DNA from: Eleusine coracana subsp. coracana | Taxonomy: Eukaryota; Streptophyta; Magnoliopsida; Poales; Poaceae | Direction: 5' to 3' | DNA length: 64,000 nt | Assembly (NCBI GenBank): GCA_032690845.1 | Contig: CM064433.1 | Span: forward strand, 39,120,658-39,184,657 | Shown here: positions 45,500-57,496 of the stretch, piece by piece | Position numbering within the stretch: the stretch's first letter is position 1 | How the letters are laid out: each line of letters begins with the position of its first letter | Notes under the pieces: model-generated | Told to the model about the DNA's origin: nothing | The model's input: the letters and a program-made list of their open reading frames with translations, nothing else | Databases searched by the model: none | Translations under genes and position numbers: made by a program

Positions 45500-48400
45500 A
45501 TGAAGGTCAGTGTTCTTACCTTGCTCTTAATGATTACTTCTAAGCTCTGTGTGTGATTTAACATTTCTTTTCTTAATTACTCTTTCACATCTTCTCAATT
45601 TAGTTTGTACTTGTAAATTACTTTTTCTTTCAGTCTTTAACTACCTTATTTTCGTGAACATTTTGACTCCTGCAATATATAGTCTGTGAAGAACACTGGA
45701 TCAACTAAGTAGTAAACATTCGCTAAGATTCCTCTCGTTGGTAATTATCACGACACACTAATATGTGTATTTATCAAAAGAAGGGAGAGATGGACACGAT
45801 CATGTCCCACAGTTTCATTTTTTACCAATGTTTCAACGTTATGGATTGATGGAAATGAAACCTTTGACAAGGGTTAATAAGTCTGGATGATAGCATTCAA
45901 GCCATGATCCTCTTTGTAAATGATCTTGTTTATTCATGTACCAGCTCCTCGGTTGGATGCACCGAAAGCTACGGCAGAATAATAATGATGTATTCAAAGA
46001 GTTCGCCACCAACGGAGGTACATCGATCGACCTTGTACGGTTCTTCATCACTGCATTTTGGCACTAAGAAAGAAAAGTCCAAATTGATATAGGAAAACGA
46101 TAATTTACCTTGCCACACAACCAATAGGAGTGCGTATGGGCCACAGTAAAACATAGATTAATTGGTTACCAAATTATCCTCAACTTTTAGTTACAAGCTG
46201 AGGCCTGCGTGCAACATCAAAATCACAGCTCCTTGGGTGGACAAGTCAATTTTAGGTCCTGTATGGACCCCAGAAGTCCTGCACCAGTCGCTTTAGATAA
46301 CATTATTGGCCATGGGAAATGCCATTTCCAGTTCAACTCCAGCGCTGCAAGTGTTGAGCGAATAGCACTGCCATCATTTTCTAGGTAATGTAGTTTGCAC
46401 AAACATTGTCGCATGTGATCGTACATATCCTGGAAAATCTGTAGTTGGAAATGTCGCTATACACTTTATATTGGAGACGATCACGTATTATAATATATAT
46501 ATATATATATATGTTTTTGTAGTTTTCTTGGATCGTGCTGGAAATAGTTCAGGATAACTTTGATTATCATCCAGTTTGAAAGTTTTTAGTTTTTTATGAA
46601 ACTGTACTATGCATAAAGGGAGAAGATAACACTTAAACCTTTTTGCTTTTTCTTTTGCATGATGATGTTGACTGTAGTCGGCTGGTCCTTATAATTGTGT
46701 TGCTTCTTCGGTCTATACTATTCGTTCGACAATTTTTTTACAGCACTTGTTTACTGCAGGTGGGAGCAGTAACTCTATCACCGGTCTGGGCTCGCCGGAA
46801 CCCATCACCTTCCTTGCCTCCGGCAACGACTACTTTTCCAACGATGCCTTTGAAACCAACCATCCGTCGCTGCCGGACACGTCTGTCGATCTGTTTACCT
46901 TCGGCGGCAGCGGCCTTCTCACCATCGGAACGCTAGGCATCGCAGCCATCTCTGTCCCAGGAGACGAGGATGAAGAAGACGACTACTGTGATGTCAACAT
47001 TGATGCCAACTACAGCAATGGCGTCACCACCGAAGATCACGACAACGACGTGGACGGCGCAGCCTCGCCCACCTTCACCTACCCACCACCGCCGCCCGAG
47101 GTCGCCGTCGAGAAGGCGGCCGTCGCGGTGGATGCCATCGCGGAGAAGGATGACGACACCACGACGGAGGACGACCTCATGGTGGTCAGCGCCGAGCTCG
47201 AGAAGGTCCTGGGCGGCCGCAACAGCGGCGTCACCGGCGACTTGGTGGCCTCGGCCCGGGCAAGCTTCGCCGTTGGCGTGGACTGCCCGCTGCAGGGCTT
47301 CCTGTTCGGGTCCCCGGTGAGCGACGCCGAATCACGGCAGGACCGCCGGGACAGCGTGGGCAGCGGCGGCCGGCGCACCTCTCTCGGCGAGCTGTTTCTG
47401 CGCACGCGCTTCGCCGATGAGAAGGTGGCACTCATCGCCGTCGAGGAAGGCGAGGATGGGAAAACGGATGGGGAAGAAGGGGGTGCTGGGAACGGCGGCA
47501 AAATGATGAAGAGGAAGGTGAACGATAAGAAATCCGCCGCCGGCGACGGAACGCCGGCGAGCGCAACTAATCAGAGCAAGTTTCAGAAGGTTTGACGTTG
47601 TTATTATTTACCAAAATCTTCACTTTGGTGAATTTTTGTTTTGCATTGGATGTTGTTTTTATTTATAAGAAACCTCCACCTCGCTCATCTTTTGTGAATT
47701 GATGAGGACTGTCTTGATTTAGCACATTCAATAACTCACAAACCTTTTCATCAGAAAAAAATCACAAACTTGGTACTCACAGGATCTTTGTTTAGTGCCA
47801 CATACTAGCTGTGCATCAAGCTGATCCCCAGTTCCACATGATATCCCATCCCTTCCAAATTATAGGTATTTTTAGTTTTGTTGCAACCCCATTTTTTTTA
47901 AAAAAATTACCATCGCAAGCAAAACATTCACAATGACTGACGATAAAGTTAGATATTGAGATAGATGTTTTTTTTTCTTTCTAGAACAAACCTATAAAAG
48001 TAACCATGTTCTGCTCCATTCTCTTCTGTTTATTGTTTCCTTAGAAAATAACAACTGTGGACCTCAAAAATCTATTAAACACTGGTCGATAAAAGTATTC
48101 ACATTAATCGTACAGTGAAAATATTCATTGTTTGTTATAAAAAATGCCTTTATATGGGAACAGTGTTATTTTATAAATTGATTGAATATGAAGAAAAAGG
48201 AATTGTATTTACAAAACAAAGACCTATATATGCTCTGGATCTTGTGACAAGCTAGGAGTAAAGTTGCTGCTACGTGTGGGGGCTCTGAATTGACATGGTG
48301 ATTTGTTTGCAATCTCCTACCAAATAATATCTTGATGTCTCATTGTGTTTATCATTTTATCCTTAACCTTTTTTATTGAACACTTGACGGGCGGATACCT

Positions 48401-49232
48401 TTCACATTGATTCTTTTTTTAAGTCGTCAGGATTTGCTGTTGATTTGGCGGTGCTAGGTGTGTGTGGTAATCCAACTGACACCTTAGATTCCAACTGGAC
48501 ATTAAAATTCACTTTTTATTAGTCGCTCCTTCACAGACATGTTGGCCGTAGAAGTCGTTATGGGAGAGGACCTGTGAAAATTTTCTTCAGAAACCATTCA
48601 TGTCAAATGGCCAGTTACCACGTTCAGCTGTCGTAACACTTAAATTTGCCTGATTTTGTGAAATGAAAAGTACGATAATTTATTCTAAATGAGAAGCATT
48701 TTTTTTTCATTTGCAGATCCTTCAAATCTTCCACAGGAAAGTGTACCCTGAGAACACCGCGCTTGCGAGGAGCCTCACCAAGAAGAGCCGCAAGCGTGGA
48801 GGCAACCACCACGAGACCTCAGCATCACCCAAGCTTCAGTGCAGGAAGGAACCCCGCCTTCCCGGCTTTGGATGCTGCAACCGTTCCTCCTTTGGTGGTG
48901 GCGTTTCCCCCGACGTCGATGACGAGCACAACGGCAGCAAAAGTGGTCACTGGATCAGGACCGATGCAGATTGTGAGTGCATGCATGCATCTACGTTTCA
49001 AAATTCCAGTCCATAAACATTGCAGTCACAATATAGTACATCTTAACCCACCGCCGATGATTTGCAGTCATAAAATACAGTGTTGACAATGAGATGTTTT
49101 TCGTACTGTTATTGGCAAAGAATCTGCAGGAGCTGTCGATCTATATTCGCTGTACGATAGTGAAGCTGCCTTGTGCTGACTGAACAACTCTCTTTTCTCT
49201 GACTGGATGCAGATTTGGTGCTTGAGTTATAG
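45500..49232 (+). CDS. LAZY1: LAZY1 shoot-gravitropism protein (IGT family), five coding exons
   Basis: LAZY1 acts in early gravity signalling of shoots and sets tiller or branch angle by promoting asymmetric auxin distribution (rice and maize orthologs). Exons: 45500-45505 (ATGAAG only), 45945-46017, 46760-47589, 48717-48972, 49213-49232; all junctions are GT/AG and the sum is 1185 nt, 394 residues plus stop. Domains in order: N-terminal LLGWMHRKLRQN (3-14); the family signature in GGSGLLTIGTLGIAAISV (75-92, IGT at 82-84, hydrophobic); TEDDLMVVSAELEKVLGG (162-179); CPLQGFLFGSPVSD (202-215); RRTSLGELFLRTRFADEKVA; basic stretches KMMKRKVNDKK (274-284) and KKSRKR (325-330) fitting a nuclear signal; and the C-terminal DADYLVLEL with an EAR-like LxLxL. 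Rice LAZY1 is 416 residues. No stop or frameshift, so probably functional. Confidence 0.95.
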
Positions 49233-50839
49233 AGAAAGAAAAGGGACTGAGAAAGTCGTGATCTGTTGGCAGAACATCATGGTCAAGCATAGTGAGTAAA
49301 CTGAGTCTGTTGTGTACTTGTGTTTGTGTTGTGTGTCTGCTGCCTTCAACCCTTATTATTATCTATCTGTCGATGCTATCTGAATGATGAGTTGTATGCG
49401 TCAGACTATAGACGGAAAAGGATTGCGAATGTATGATACCTTCATGTATGGTCTACTTCATGATGTGATTGGTGTTTCACGGACCTACAGGGCTTCCTGT
49501 GGTTGCATAGTGGCCCACAATTAGGGAGGGCTTGGTCCCCCCAATTGATGCTGGTTCTTGAACTCTTGTTGGTGGCTTGATTGCAGAGGAAGATCCAGTG
49601 ACAGTGATGGTCCTAACCACATATATCATTGTCCTCCTCCTCCATATGTTGCAAATTAGCATGTAGTCATTCATGTGCCGAGAGGTGTTATGCATCCACC
49701 ATGGGGTTGCTTGTCTTCATGATTAAATGGACTTGGCACAATGTTCACTGAAATGTGTGCAAGAGCGTAAATGGTATCTGGTCGCAGAAATGCAGTCATG
49801 GATGGGAACTAGATCCCTGAACATCTCCAGTGATTTTGGTTGGGATTGTACTTCTGTTTATTCATGCATCTGTACTGTACAAAGGACTATTTTTCAGGTA
49901 ACTAGTTATTAGCACGTGGCACACCCACGCGCGCCTGTATTACCGCCATATCTAAAACTAACTGGTAACATATACTATGATAAATAATCAAAAGTTAACA
50001 AAACAACCAATACAAAGTGTCTGTGCGTTTTAACAGGCTTCAATATTTCGTACTATGTTAAAAGAAATCTACGCCTTTTCAAGATAATTTGCTGCTTTTA
50101 GTCTCTTTCTCCTTACACTTTTTTCAAAATATTAGAATCATGCTTCCAAATTGATTGGGATCAAGGCATATTTGATAGCGGGTTGTGTTATGATGTACCA
50201 ATCTAGTACCCTTGAGAAGTAAGAACTAAAATAAAATGAATTGTTGTATTAAAAAATTAGAAAAATTTTAAAGGTAAAAAATTGGAAAACGAACCGGCCC
50301 ACCACTTTGTCTCCTCATCATCATCTAACCCGACAAGAGAAAGCCCAACCTGGTTATTCTTTCTCTGTGTGAAAAATCTTGTTGGACCAAGACCAACTCA
50401 TTTTGCGCGGCTTGCAGCTTCATCTAATCAGCATTTGGCGTAGCAAGTAACAACCGATGCTGGTACTGTTCATCTTCTTCCACCTTCAGAAGCCGTCATT
50501 CCACTCTGCTTAATCTCTCTTTCTTCCGCAGCCATCATTCCTCTATGTTTCATCTCTCTTTTTCCCTGGCAGATGCCACGCCACCGATGTATCCACTGTC
50601 CCCCTTGTAATAGCCATGGCCAAGCCTTGCACCACGCCTCACATATTAGCCATGTTCCATGGTAAACTTTGTGTGACTGACAGACGATCGATAAAAGCAA
50701 GGAGTCCGTCTGTTGTAACGAGAAAAACCACATGAAGGACAAAAAAATACCATTTGATTAGGGGTGTATGAACCACATATAAATAAATTGGTTTTTGTCT
50801 AGCCGCTGGTGGCTTTGACATGAAATCCGTGGAGTCTGA
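49233..50839. other. 3' region of LAZY1 and intergenic DNA
   Basis: No further gene seen. The 3' UTR probably covers the first few hundred bases. A stretch near 49900-49960 with GGCACACCCACGCGCGCC resembles a repeat common in grass intergenic DNA, but I could not define an element. Confidence 0.4.
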
Positions 50840-51281
50840 CACTACTATAAAAGTGGCCTACAACGGTGGTTGAAAATATACTGTAGCGGCAGGTAGACTA
50901 TCCTGCCGTAAAGCAAACATAGCTATAAATAAGCGTTTGTAGCAACGGGTGGTCTGAAACCGAAATAAACCGCCGCTACAAAACACTTTTTAACAGAAGT
51001 TGAAGATGTCAACCGCTACTATTTCTTTAGAGTATTAGCGGCGGTTAACATCTTCAACCACCGCTATATTGTTCGAGTAGTAGCGGCGGTTGATATCTTT
51101 AACCGCCGCATTTGTTTTCTCTAAAATAAAAATAAAAATATGATATATACATAAAAATCACAGAACCTGCATACAAAATATTTACAACATCTCATCACAG
51201 TCATAATATATATACATAATAGTTGTTCAATGCATATGTAATTACAAAATATCTTATATGAACCCTAATCCATAGTCATCA
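50840..51281 (+). mobile_element. CACTA element terminus
   Basis: Starts CACTACTATAAAAGTGGCC after TGA. Subterminal repeats of the CCGCCGCTAC / TAGCGGCGGTT type recur in both orientations at about 50966, 51009, 51035, 51054, 51080 and 51099. The element is interrupted at 51282 by an LTR; the other end and any transposase were not seen. Confidence 0.75.
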
Positions 51282-52660
51282 TGAAAGTTGCCTACATTGG
51301 GGGGGGGGGTGAATGGGCAATCTAAAAAATAAAATTGAAAGCAGCACTTGAAACTAGTCAAACAGAGATTGACGGAACTTCCGTGGTGATGGAAGTTATG
51401 TCCCACGACAGAAGTTCCTTAATAAGTGAATTAAGTGCTAAACAAATGCGGAAAAGTAAAGGAGAAGTGATACAATACAATAATTGAATAGAAGGGATGC
51501 CAATGAATGAGGACAGCTCAAGTCCTACAATAGATGGCTAGCAACACAATACACAAGTAGATCGAGCACGATATATAAAGGAGACAAACAAGCTTAATAG
51601 TAAGTGTAGGAAAATAAAGAAAGACAAAGATTTAACCCAAGGTTCGGTAACCACACTAAGTAGTTCCTATGTCCTCGTTGAGGAGCCACATAAAGTAGTC
51701 GGGTCTCTCTCAACCCTTTTTTCCGCCAAGCAATCACAAAGATCGAGCTTGGATTCCTTCCTTTACTTGATTCTTTTCCACCGAAGGTGAATCACACCTT
51801 TATAAACGTCCCCGTCTCACCATAACTACTTGGGAGCTCAAGGGCATAGCCATCTAGGATACCAAGTCTCCAAGAGTAACAAGTAAGTCAAATCTTGTTG
51901 GGGAGGGAAAAAATATGCTCAAGCTTTTGAATGGTTGGATTTAAGCTTTTGGTGGTTGGATCTCTCTCACTAATGCTTGGAAATGTAAAGAACAAGTGTA
52001 TGAGTGAGAGGGAGAGCTTTAGCTGAAAGTAGAGTGGAATAGCAAAGTGTCCAACCCCCTCGACAAGGAGAGGGGTGAGCTATTTATAGAGCAACTACAA
52101 AAACTAGCCGTTGAAGTGTATTCTGGATCTGACGGAACTTCCGTGATTTTGAAAAGAGCCATTGCGCGGGATAGGTTTCACTAAGACAAGATATGACAGA
52201 ACTTTCGTGATGGGTATCATGGAACTTCCGTAACTCTTGGGTTGCAACAACCCTGGGATTTGGCACACATGAAACTTTCATGAATCACTTCACGGAACTT
52301 CTGTGGTTCTCTGATTGGCTGAGAAGAGTAGGTTCTTTTTCAGCATTTTTGTGGCTAGTTGGCTCTCAAAGCTTTTTGGTTGGCTTGAGCACATAAATTC
52401 CTTGCGAGCAAGATTAGTTTACCTCTCTTAATAGTTTGGCATACCTATGACTCAATAAATTAATAGAATCTAAATCTGAAAGACTTTTTGAGTCCTTTCT
52501 CTTTTCTTCTTTTTGTAGAGGAATGAACAATCTCACAATGTGGGTTTAGATATTTTTTTGATAATATGCATATTTTCTTCATACACATGTTAGCGCATTT
52601 TTAATCCTATGTCATCATACACCAAAACTCACTAGGGGAGCTCTCCTAGATGCATCTTCA
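51282..52660 (-). repeat. 3' LTR of a reverse-oriented retrotransposon
   Basis: On the minus strand the LTR starts TGAAGATGCATC at 52660, straight after a purine tract (CCAAAAAGAGGGAGAT), and ends near 51282 with a poly-C run (11 G at 51299-51309 on the plus strand), like the Copia LTRs of this window. It has a TATA box at 52082-52088. Probably Copia SIRE-like; length about 1.38 kb. Confidence 0.65.
52082..52310 (-). promoter_or_regulatory. Palindrome cluster upstream of TATA in the reverse LTR
   Basis: Minus-strand TATAAAT at 52082-52088. Upstream on that strand lie ACGGAACTTCCGT (52132-52144, a palindrome around one central base) and diverged copies near 52198, 52223, 52269 and 52293. Two more (about 51372 and 51408) are downstream of the TATA box. 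Confidence 0.55.
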
Positions 52661-53140
52661 ATCTCCCTCTTTTTGGTGATTGATGACAATAGATTAAAAA
52701 AGAATATAAAGAGATAATCAAAAGAAACAACAAACAAAATATAGCGGAGCTCTCCCTAAAGGTATGCATGATTCACAAAAACATGTGGGAGAATTCCTCC
52801 TATATTTTGCAATATGTGGGGTGCCTAAAAGTGTACAAGTGTGCAACAATTGATAAGACAAGGAAACCGAAGGCGCACTCACCACAATCCTCATTATAGA
52901 AATTAAGCAAGCACCACACATTAACATAAAACATAGCATAGTCATATTACAATAAGGTTCACAAAATAGTTTTCAAGCACATACAAAATAAACTTGTCCA
53001 AAGTTACTAACTTATTACAATAGAGAGCATAAAGATATCAAACATTCCTTTCACATCCTTTTTCATCACTTATCTCTCCCCATTTGGCATCAACGCAACT
53101 AAAAGAAGAAAAAGGAGAGAAATAAGCTAAGAAAAAAGCA
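52661..53140 (-). other. 3' untranslated internal region of the reverse element
   Basis: Minus strand: follows the ORF stop, contains TTGATGCCAAATGGGGAGAG near 53090 and the purine tract at 52661-52680. No gene is present. Confidence 0.5.
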
Positions 53141-53892
53141 ATCACTCGTCGTCATCTTCAGTGCTCTCATCATCGTCACTATCTTCATCTACATGAGGAG
53201 GAGCGCAGGACGGTCTACATGATGCTTCATAAGCTGCAAGTGGGTCAGCAAAGATGGGTGGCTCACCATCATCCTCACATTTGAGCCATCCCGAGACAAA
53301 TCATGTCCTTGAGCCCATTACTCATTCTTGATCCTTCTAGTGAGCTTCTTCATCCGCCTCTTGTTCTCCCAATTCTCCCTTGCATTGAAGCAACAAGCAT
53401 TGAAAATGCTTTTGAAGAATGAAACAATGGGAGAAGTTGGTCAGCGAAGATCTTCTAGAGGAGGTTCAGCTGAAGAAGTGGAGGTCCTTGCTGCTACTGC
53501 TGCTGCTGCTTCTGCTGTTTTCTCGGCATGGGCCCGAGCAAGGCTTGCTCTTTTACTAGAAGAAACTCTAGGTGGTGTCAGAAAAACTAGACGAAGCTCA
53601 TTTCGAACTCTTGGCCTCAATGGAAGAACTCTCCTTGTGTCAATAGATGACATCTGAATGTCATTGGTGATGAAATCCATGACACAAAAAGAAGTTGCTT
53701 CAAGATGGAATCTAGCAAGAATGTTTCTTGAGCTCTCAACAATGGCAGTAGCATACCCGCCCTTGGGTGCAATTGTGACCCTTAGCATCCAATTGAGGGC
53801 AAAGTAGAAATTGTGAAGTCCATTGGTTGATCCAAATATGTTGGGACTTTGCTCATAATACATGAATGCCATGTCCCTTTCCTTCATCATAG
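53141..53892 (-). pseudogene. Transposase_32-like ORF, C-terminal part
   Basis: Minus strand, open 53890-53441 and continuing with one shift to an acidic end (DDDESTEDDDE) near 53140. The beginning reads KERDMAFMYYEQ, FYFALNWMLRVTIAPKGG and FCVMDFITNDIQ, resembling the C-terminal half of the putative plant transposon protein domain (Transposase_32, PF20167). An Ala-rich stretch follows. The N-terminal half is cut at 53892, where a BAHD gene fragment begins. Role unknown. Confidence 0.45.
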
Positions 53893-54660
53893 GCTCATAT
53901 CCCGGGTAATGTCTCGAATGGATGACAGCTACTTCAGGTCATTCATAGACTATGCCACCTCTGAGGCCATCGAGAAGGAGGGGTTGGTGCCAACGGAGAT
54001 GGTAGTAGGTGGCCCAAACATCTTTGTGTCTAACCTGAAGGGGATCCCAATGTTCAACCTGGACTTCGGCACTGGTAGACCGTTCTTGTTCACTCGTAGT
54101 CACCCTCCGTGGGAGGGCTATGTGTTCATTATGCCGCCTTTGTGCAATGATGGGAGCATGGACGTCCAAGTTACCCTCTGCAGCCATGCCATGGATATCT
54201 TTGAGGACTACTGCTACTCTCTGGAAGTAGCAAATGTCGAGTGAAATTCTTTAGGGAGACAGTGGTCAGGGAGGTGTTCACTCGTGAGTGGGACTGTGGA
54301 AATGTAGCAACCAATATATGTGATGTCTGAGATTCGCTAAAGTTCTTGTAGTTGACGCACTTTTCTTTGTTTTGTTCCACAAGTTGCTATGTACTGCTGT
54401 GTAATAAGTACGGATTTGTGCATCTTACTTCTCACTGTGAACAACTGAAAGACGATCTGTCACAATCCAAAAGAAATGCTCTTTGTGTATTTTTTGTTTT
54501 TGTTAGAGAACTTTCACTTAAAATTTCACAAATTTTCAATTCAGAGTATTTCATTTTCTAAAATACAAGTGAGAATTGTACAGAAGAAAATGAAGGGTCC
54601 ATGGACCATGCACGGATAAGTGGACCAAGTAATCATGTCCGGTAATCACAGCACCTGTTA
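53893..54660 (+). pseudogene. Duplicated 3' fragment of the BAHD acyltransferase gene
   Basis: Aligns with 6354-7135. The frame is open from the junction to a stop at 54242-54244 and codes LISRVMSRMDDSYFRSFIDYA, then the DFGWG box as DFGTG (54062-54076) and a tail ending YSLEVANVE. About 415 bp of 3' flank are shared too, so the copy was made from DNA rather than mRNA. The catalytic HXXXD half is absent, so it cannot be an active enzyme. It is bounded left by the Transposase_32-like ORF and right by Copia sequence. Confidence 0.87.
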
Positions 54661-56130
54661 GCACCCAAACTTTCGAGGTTGCTTAGATTGCATACAACTT
54701 AAGCACTTAGAACCTTTGACATTGAAAAAATTCGGAATTAAATTCAAGCTAGAAAGTCGAGACATAGAACCAAAATTTAGATGACATAAACGTGAATGCC
54801 AAATACTAGCATCACTCTCATTAACACCATCACAAATATAGTTCACAGACTTATTGCAATAATCTGAATGGGAAAAGTGGAACAAGCCTCCACACTCATA
54901 GCCTTTACCAATAAATTGTCCACTCTTAGACACGACAACTTTATTCGACTCGAGCACTACCTTAAAACCATCCCTAGACAAAAGGGAGCCACTAACTAGA
55001 TTCTTCTTGATAGAAAGGACATGTTGTACGTTCTTCAATTGGACAATCCTCCCCGAAGTAAACTTCAGCTTGACCATGCCAACACCATGAATAGAAGCAT
55101 GTGACCCGTTCCCCATTAAGATGGAAGAATTCCCGATGACCTGATAAGAAGTAAACAAAGAAGCATCAACACACACATGAACATTAGCACCAGTATTAAG
55201 ACACCAACTAGTAGATTGAAATACAGAAAAAAAAACAAATGGTAAATTACCATACCAATTAGTTTCTCCAGAACTGGTCACCATGTTCATAGACTTCTAC
55301 TGTGGAGGCTTTCTTTCTTTGCGATCTGGGCACTTCTTTGCCCAATGCTCAGTGGAACTGCAACCAAAGCATGCTCCGTTCTTCTTGTTCTTCTTCTTCT
55401 TGAAGGTAGTGGTCTGTTTAGGCTTATTGTTCTTGCCCTTGCCCTTGCCGCCACTGCCATGAGACTCCGGTGGATGATGCACCATATTGACACTAGTGTG
55501 TCTCTCGCTAGCTTTACAACGTCCATCCTTGTCACAAGCTTTCTCCTCAACATCAAGAGACGCGATCAAATCTGAGACAGATATGTTCATTCTCTTGTGT
55601 TTAAGAGTAGTGGAAAAATCCCTCCAAGATGGAGGCAATTTGGCAATGATGCCCCCAACCATAAGCTTCTCAGGTACAATGTTCTTAAGGAATTCGAGTT
55701 CCTTCACAATGCACTGTATCTCATGAGGCTGCGCGACGACAGATTTGCCATCCACCATCTTATAATCATGGTACTACTCAATGACATACGGTTCAGTGCC
55801 AACATTTGAACCACCATAGTCAGCGATCAAAGCATCCCACAAATCCTTTATGAATGTATGATGGATATAGATGGCCTGAAGACGATCTATCAAAGCTCAA
55901 ATAACAGCGTCCAAGAATATTGTATTAGTTTCAATGTAGGACTTTTCCTAATCTTCAGGGAGATTGCCTACAGGTTTGCCATTGGACACCTAGAACACAT
56001 TCATGGCAGTAAGTCACAGAGTGACTTTCACTTCCCATATCTTGAAGTGCACGCCAGTAAATTTTTCTGGCCTCAGTGCATCGACAAATCCATCCACAAA
56101 ACTACAGTGCCTACAATAAGGTTTTTGGAT
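54661..56130 (-). pseudogene. Copia gag-protease-GAG_pre-integrase fragment (reverse)
   Basis: Read leftwards: a diverged gag start (about 56120-55760), an open gag stretch 55758-55297 with the zinc knuckle CFGCSSTEHWAKKC, then 55290-54658 with the protease region SWCLNTGANVHVC and the pre-integrase motif IWHSRLCHLNF. The catalytic Asp of the protease DTGA box is replaced by Asn. Integrase core and RT are missing; the element stops where the BAHD fragment begins. A different Copia lineage from the gag at 27-29 kb. Confidence 0.85.
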
Positions 56131-57241
56131 TGTTAGATAAATTAGCACTTTTACTTTTATATTAATCCAGAAATAAATCATAAACACGATGTGGCACCCC
56201 TACCTGGGGTGCCCCGTGATTACCGCGCCAGTCCCTTGTTCAATAGTTGGTACACACGTACAAGTGTTACAAAGTTGATTGGACAACATTATTTAGTCCA
56301 CGTAGGGACGACAACGGGGTGTGGAAGGCATGGCATCGGCATTTTGCACGGCTTAACTCTGGTACAGAGTGCGGCAGGGAGGCATTGCATCGGCATAATT
56401 GGCATGGTGACGCTCGACGAGGTCGCATCAGAGTAAACGGCTAGGCGACATGCCATGTGGAGTCTCATTGGGCACAAGGCAAGGCCAAGAGCCGAAGCAA
56501 GGCTGCCAAAAGTGGTTGAATGCGGCGGGGTGATTAGACTGCTTAGCAGGGTCGCTGTGCAGCGGCAGACCCAGCTTGGCTGGGAGCGTGTGAAGACGGC
56601 AGGAAAGGCGATGCTGGAGTGAGAGACCAGGTGGCCTATGCGCACATCACAACAGAGGGGAGAGGTGGGGTTGTCGTCGGGCAGGTGGTGGTTTAAAACG
56701 GTGGCGTGGGTTCGCACGTCGGGTGGAAGAAGGAAGGCGGGGAGGGGAGCGGGCGAGCATGAGCTGGGCTAGAAGGACGAGTGGGCCGGAGAGCACGGGA
56801 AGAGAGCTGGGCTGAGCGGGGAGGAGAGACGGAGAGCGACACGGGCTAGAGGGCTTAGGGAAAAAAGAAAGGGGGCGACGGCCCTTGCGGGAGAAGAGGA
56901 AGGGAGTGGGCTTGGCCAGAGAGAAAAAGGAAGGGTTTCGGCCCGATGGGAGGAGAGGAAAAAGAAAAGGGTTAACCTTTTTAAGTTTTTGGTTTAGAGT
57001 TAAGTTCAAATCTGAATTCAGATTAGATTTAAAGCAGCAAAACAAATCTTTAACTAAAGGAAGGCACACAAGCTAACAAACACTTGAGCACATACTTTAT
57101 TTTAGAAAACTTTTTTGGTTATTTCTATTTTTCATTTAGTGACATTTTATTTTGAAAAGTTTTATCGGGAGGTAAGGTCAAGGGAAAAATTTTAATTAGT
57201 CCTGATTTTTTTAAAATCTTAATAAATTTTGGGATGTTACA
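56131..57241 (-). repeat. Gypsy chromovirus 3' LTR (reverse), 1.1 kb
   Basis: On the minus strand the LTR starts TGTAACATCCCAAAATTTAT at 57241, preceded by a purine-rich AAGTGGGGTAGATC, and ends ATTTATCTAACA at 56131. Frames in the GC-rich middle are not genes. Confidence 0.72.
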
Positions 57242-57496
57242 GATCTACCCCACTTAAAAGAATCTCGTCCTCGAGATTAGGGTAGAAGTCGGTTGCTGAT
57301 GATTCTTGGTCTTCTCGCTGTCTTCATATTCCGTACTAATACTACTCTGAGGTTCCTCTGTTGGCCTTGACGCCTTGTGGTGCTTCCATATATCGACAAT
57401 TCTTTGGGCAGGATTCTACTGTTTATAAAGGTTCCAGGATTTATGATGATCTTATCCTAAACTATTTGTAATTGCCATCTATAATTGGATCTTTTG
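57242..57496 (-). other. Short internal remnant of the reverse Gypsy element
   Basis: Minus strand carries the C-terminal CTCGAGGACGAGATTCTTTT segment seen just before the PPT in Tekay-like elements. It is cut at 57496 by the CRM-like element. Confidence 0.55.

Noticed and set aside
46747..46759. Start of LAZY1 placed in exon 3
   Set aside because: No ATG is there; a splice acceptor ends at 46759 and upstream exons supply the conserved MKLLGWMHRKL start.
47079..47501. Minus-strand and alternate-frame ORFs in LAZY1
   Set aside because: Shadows of LAZY1 exon 3, whose plus-strand frame carries the IGT and other conserved boxes.
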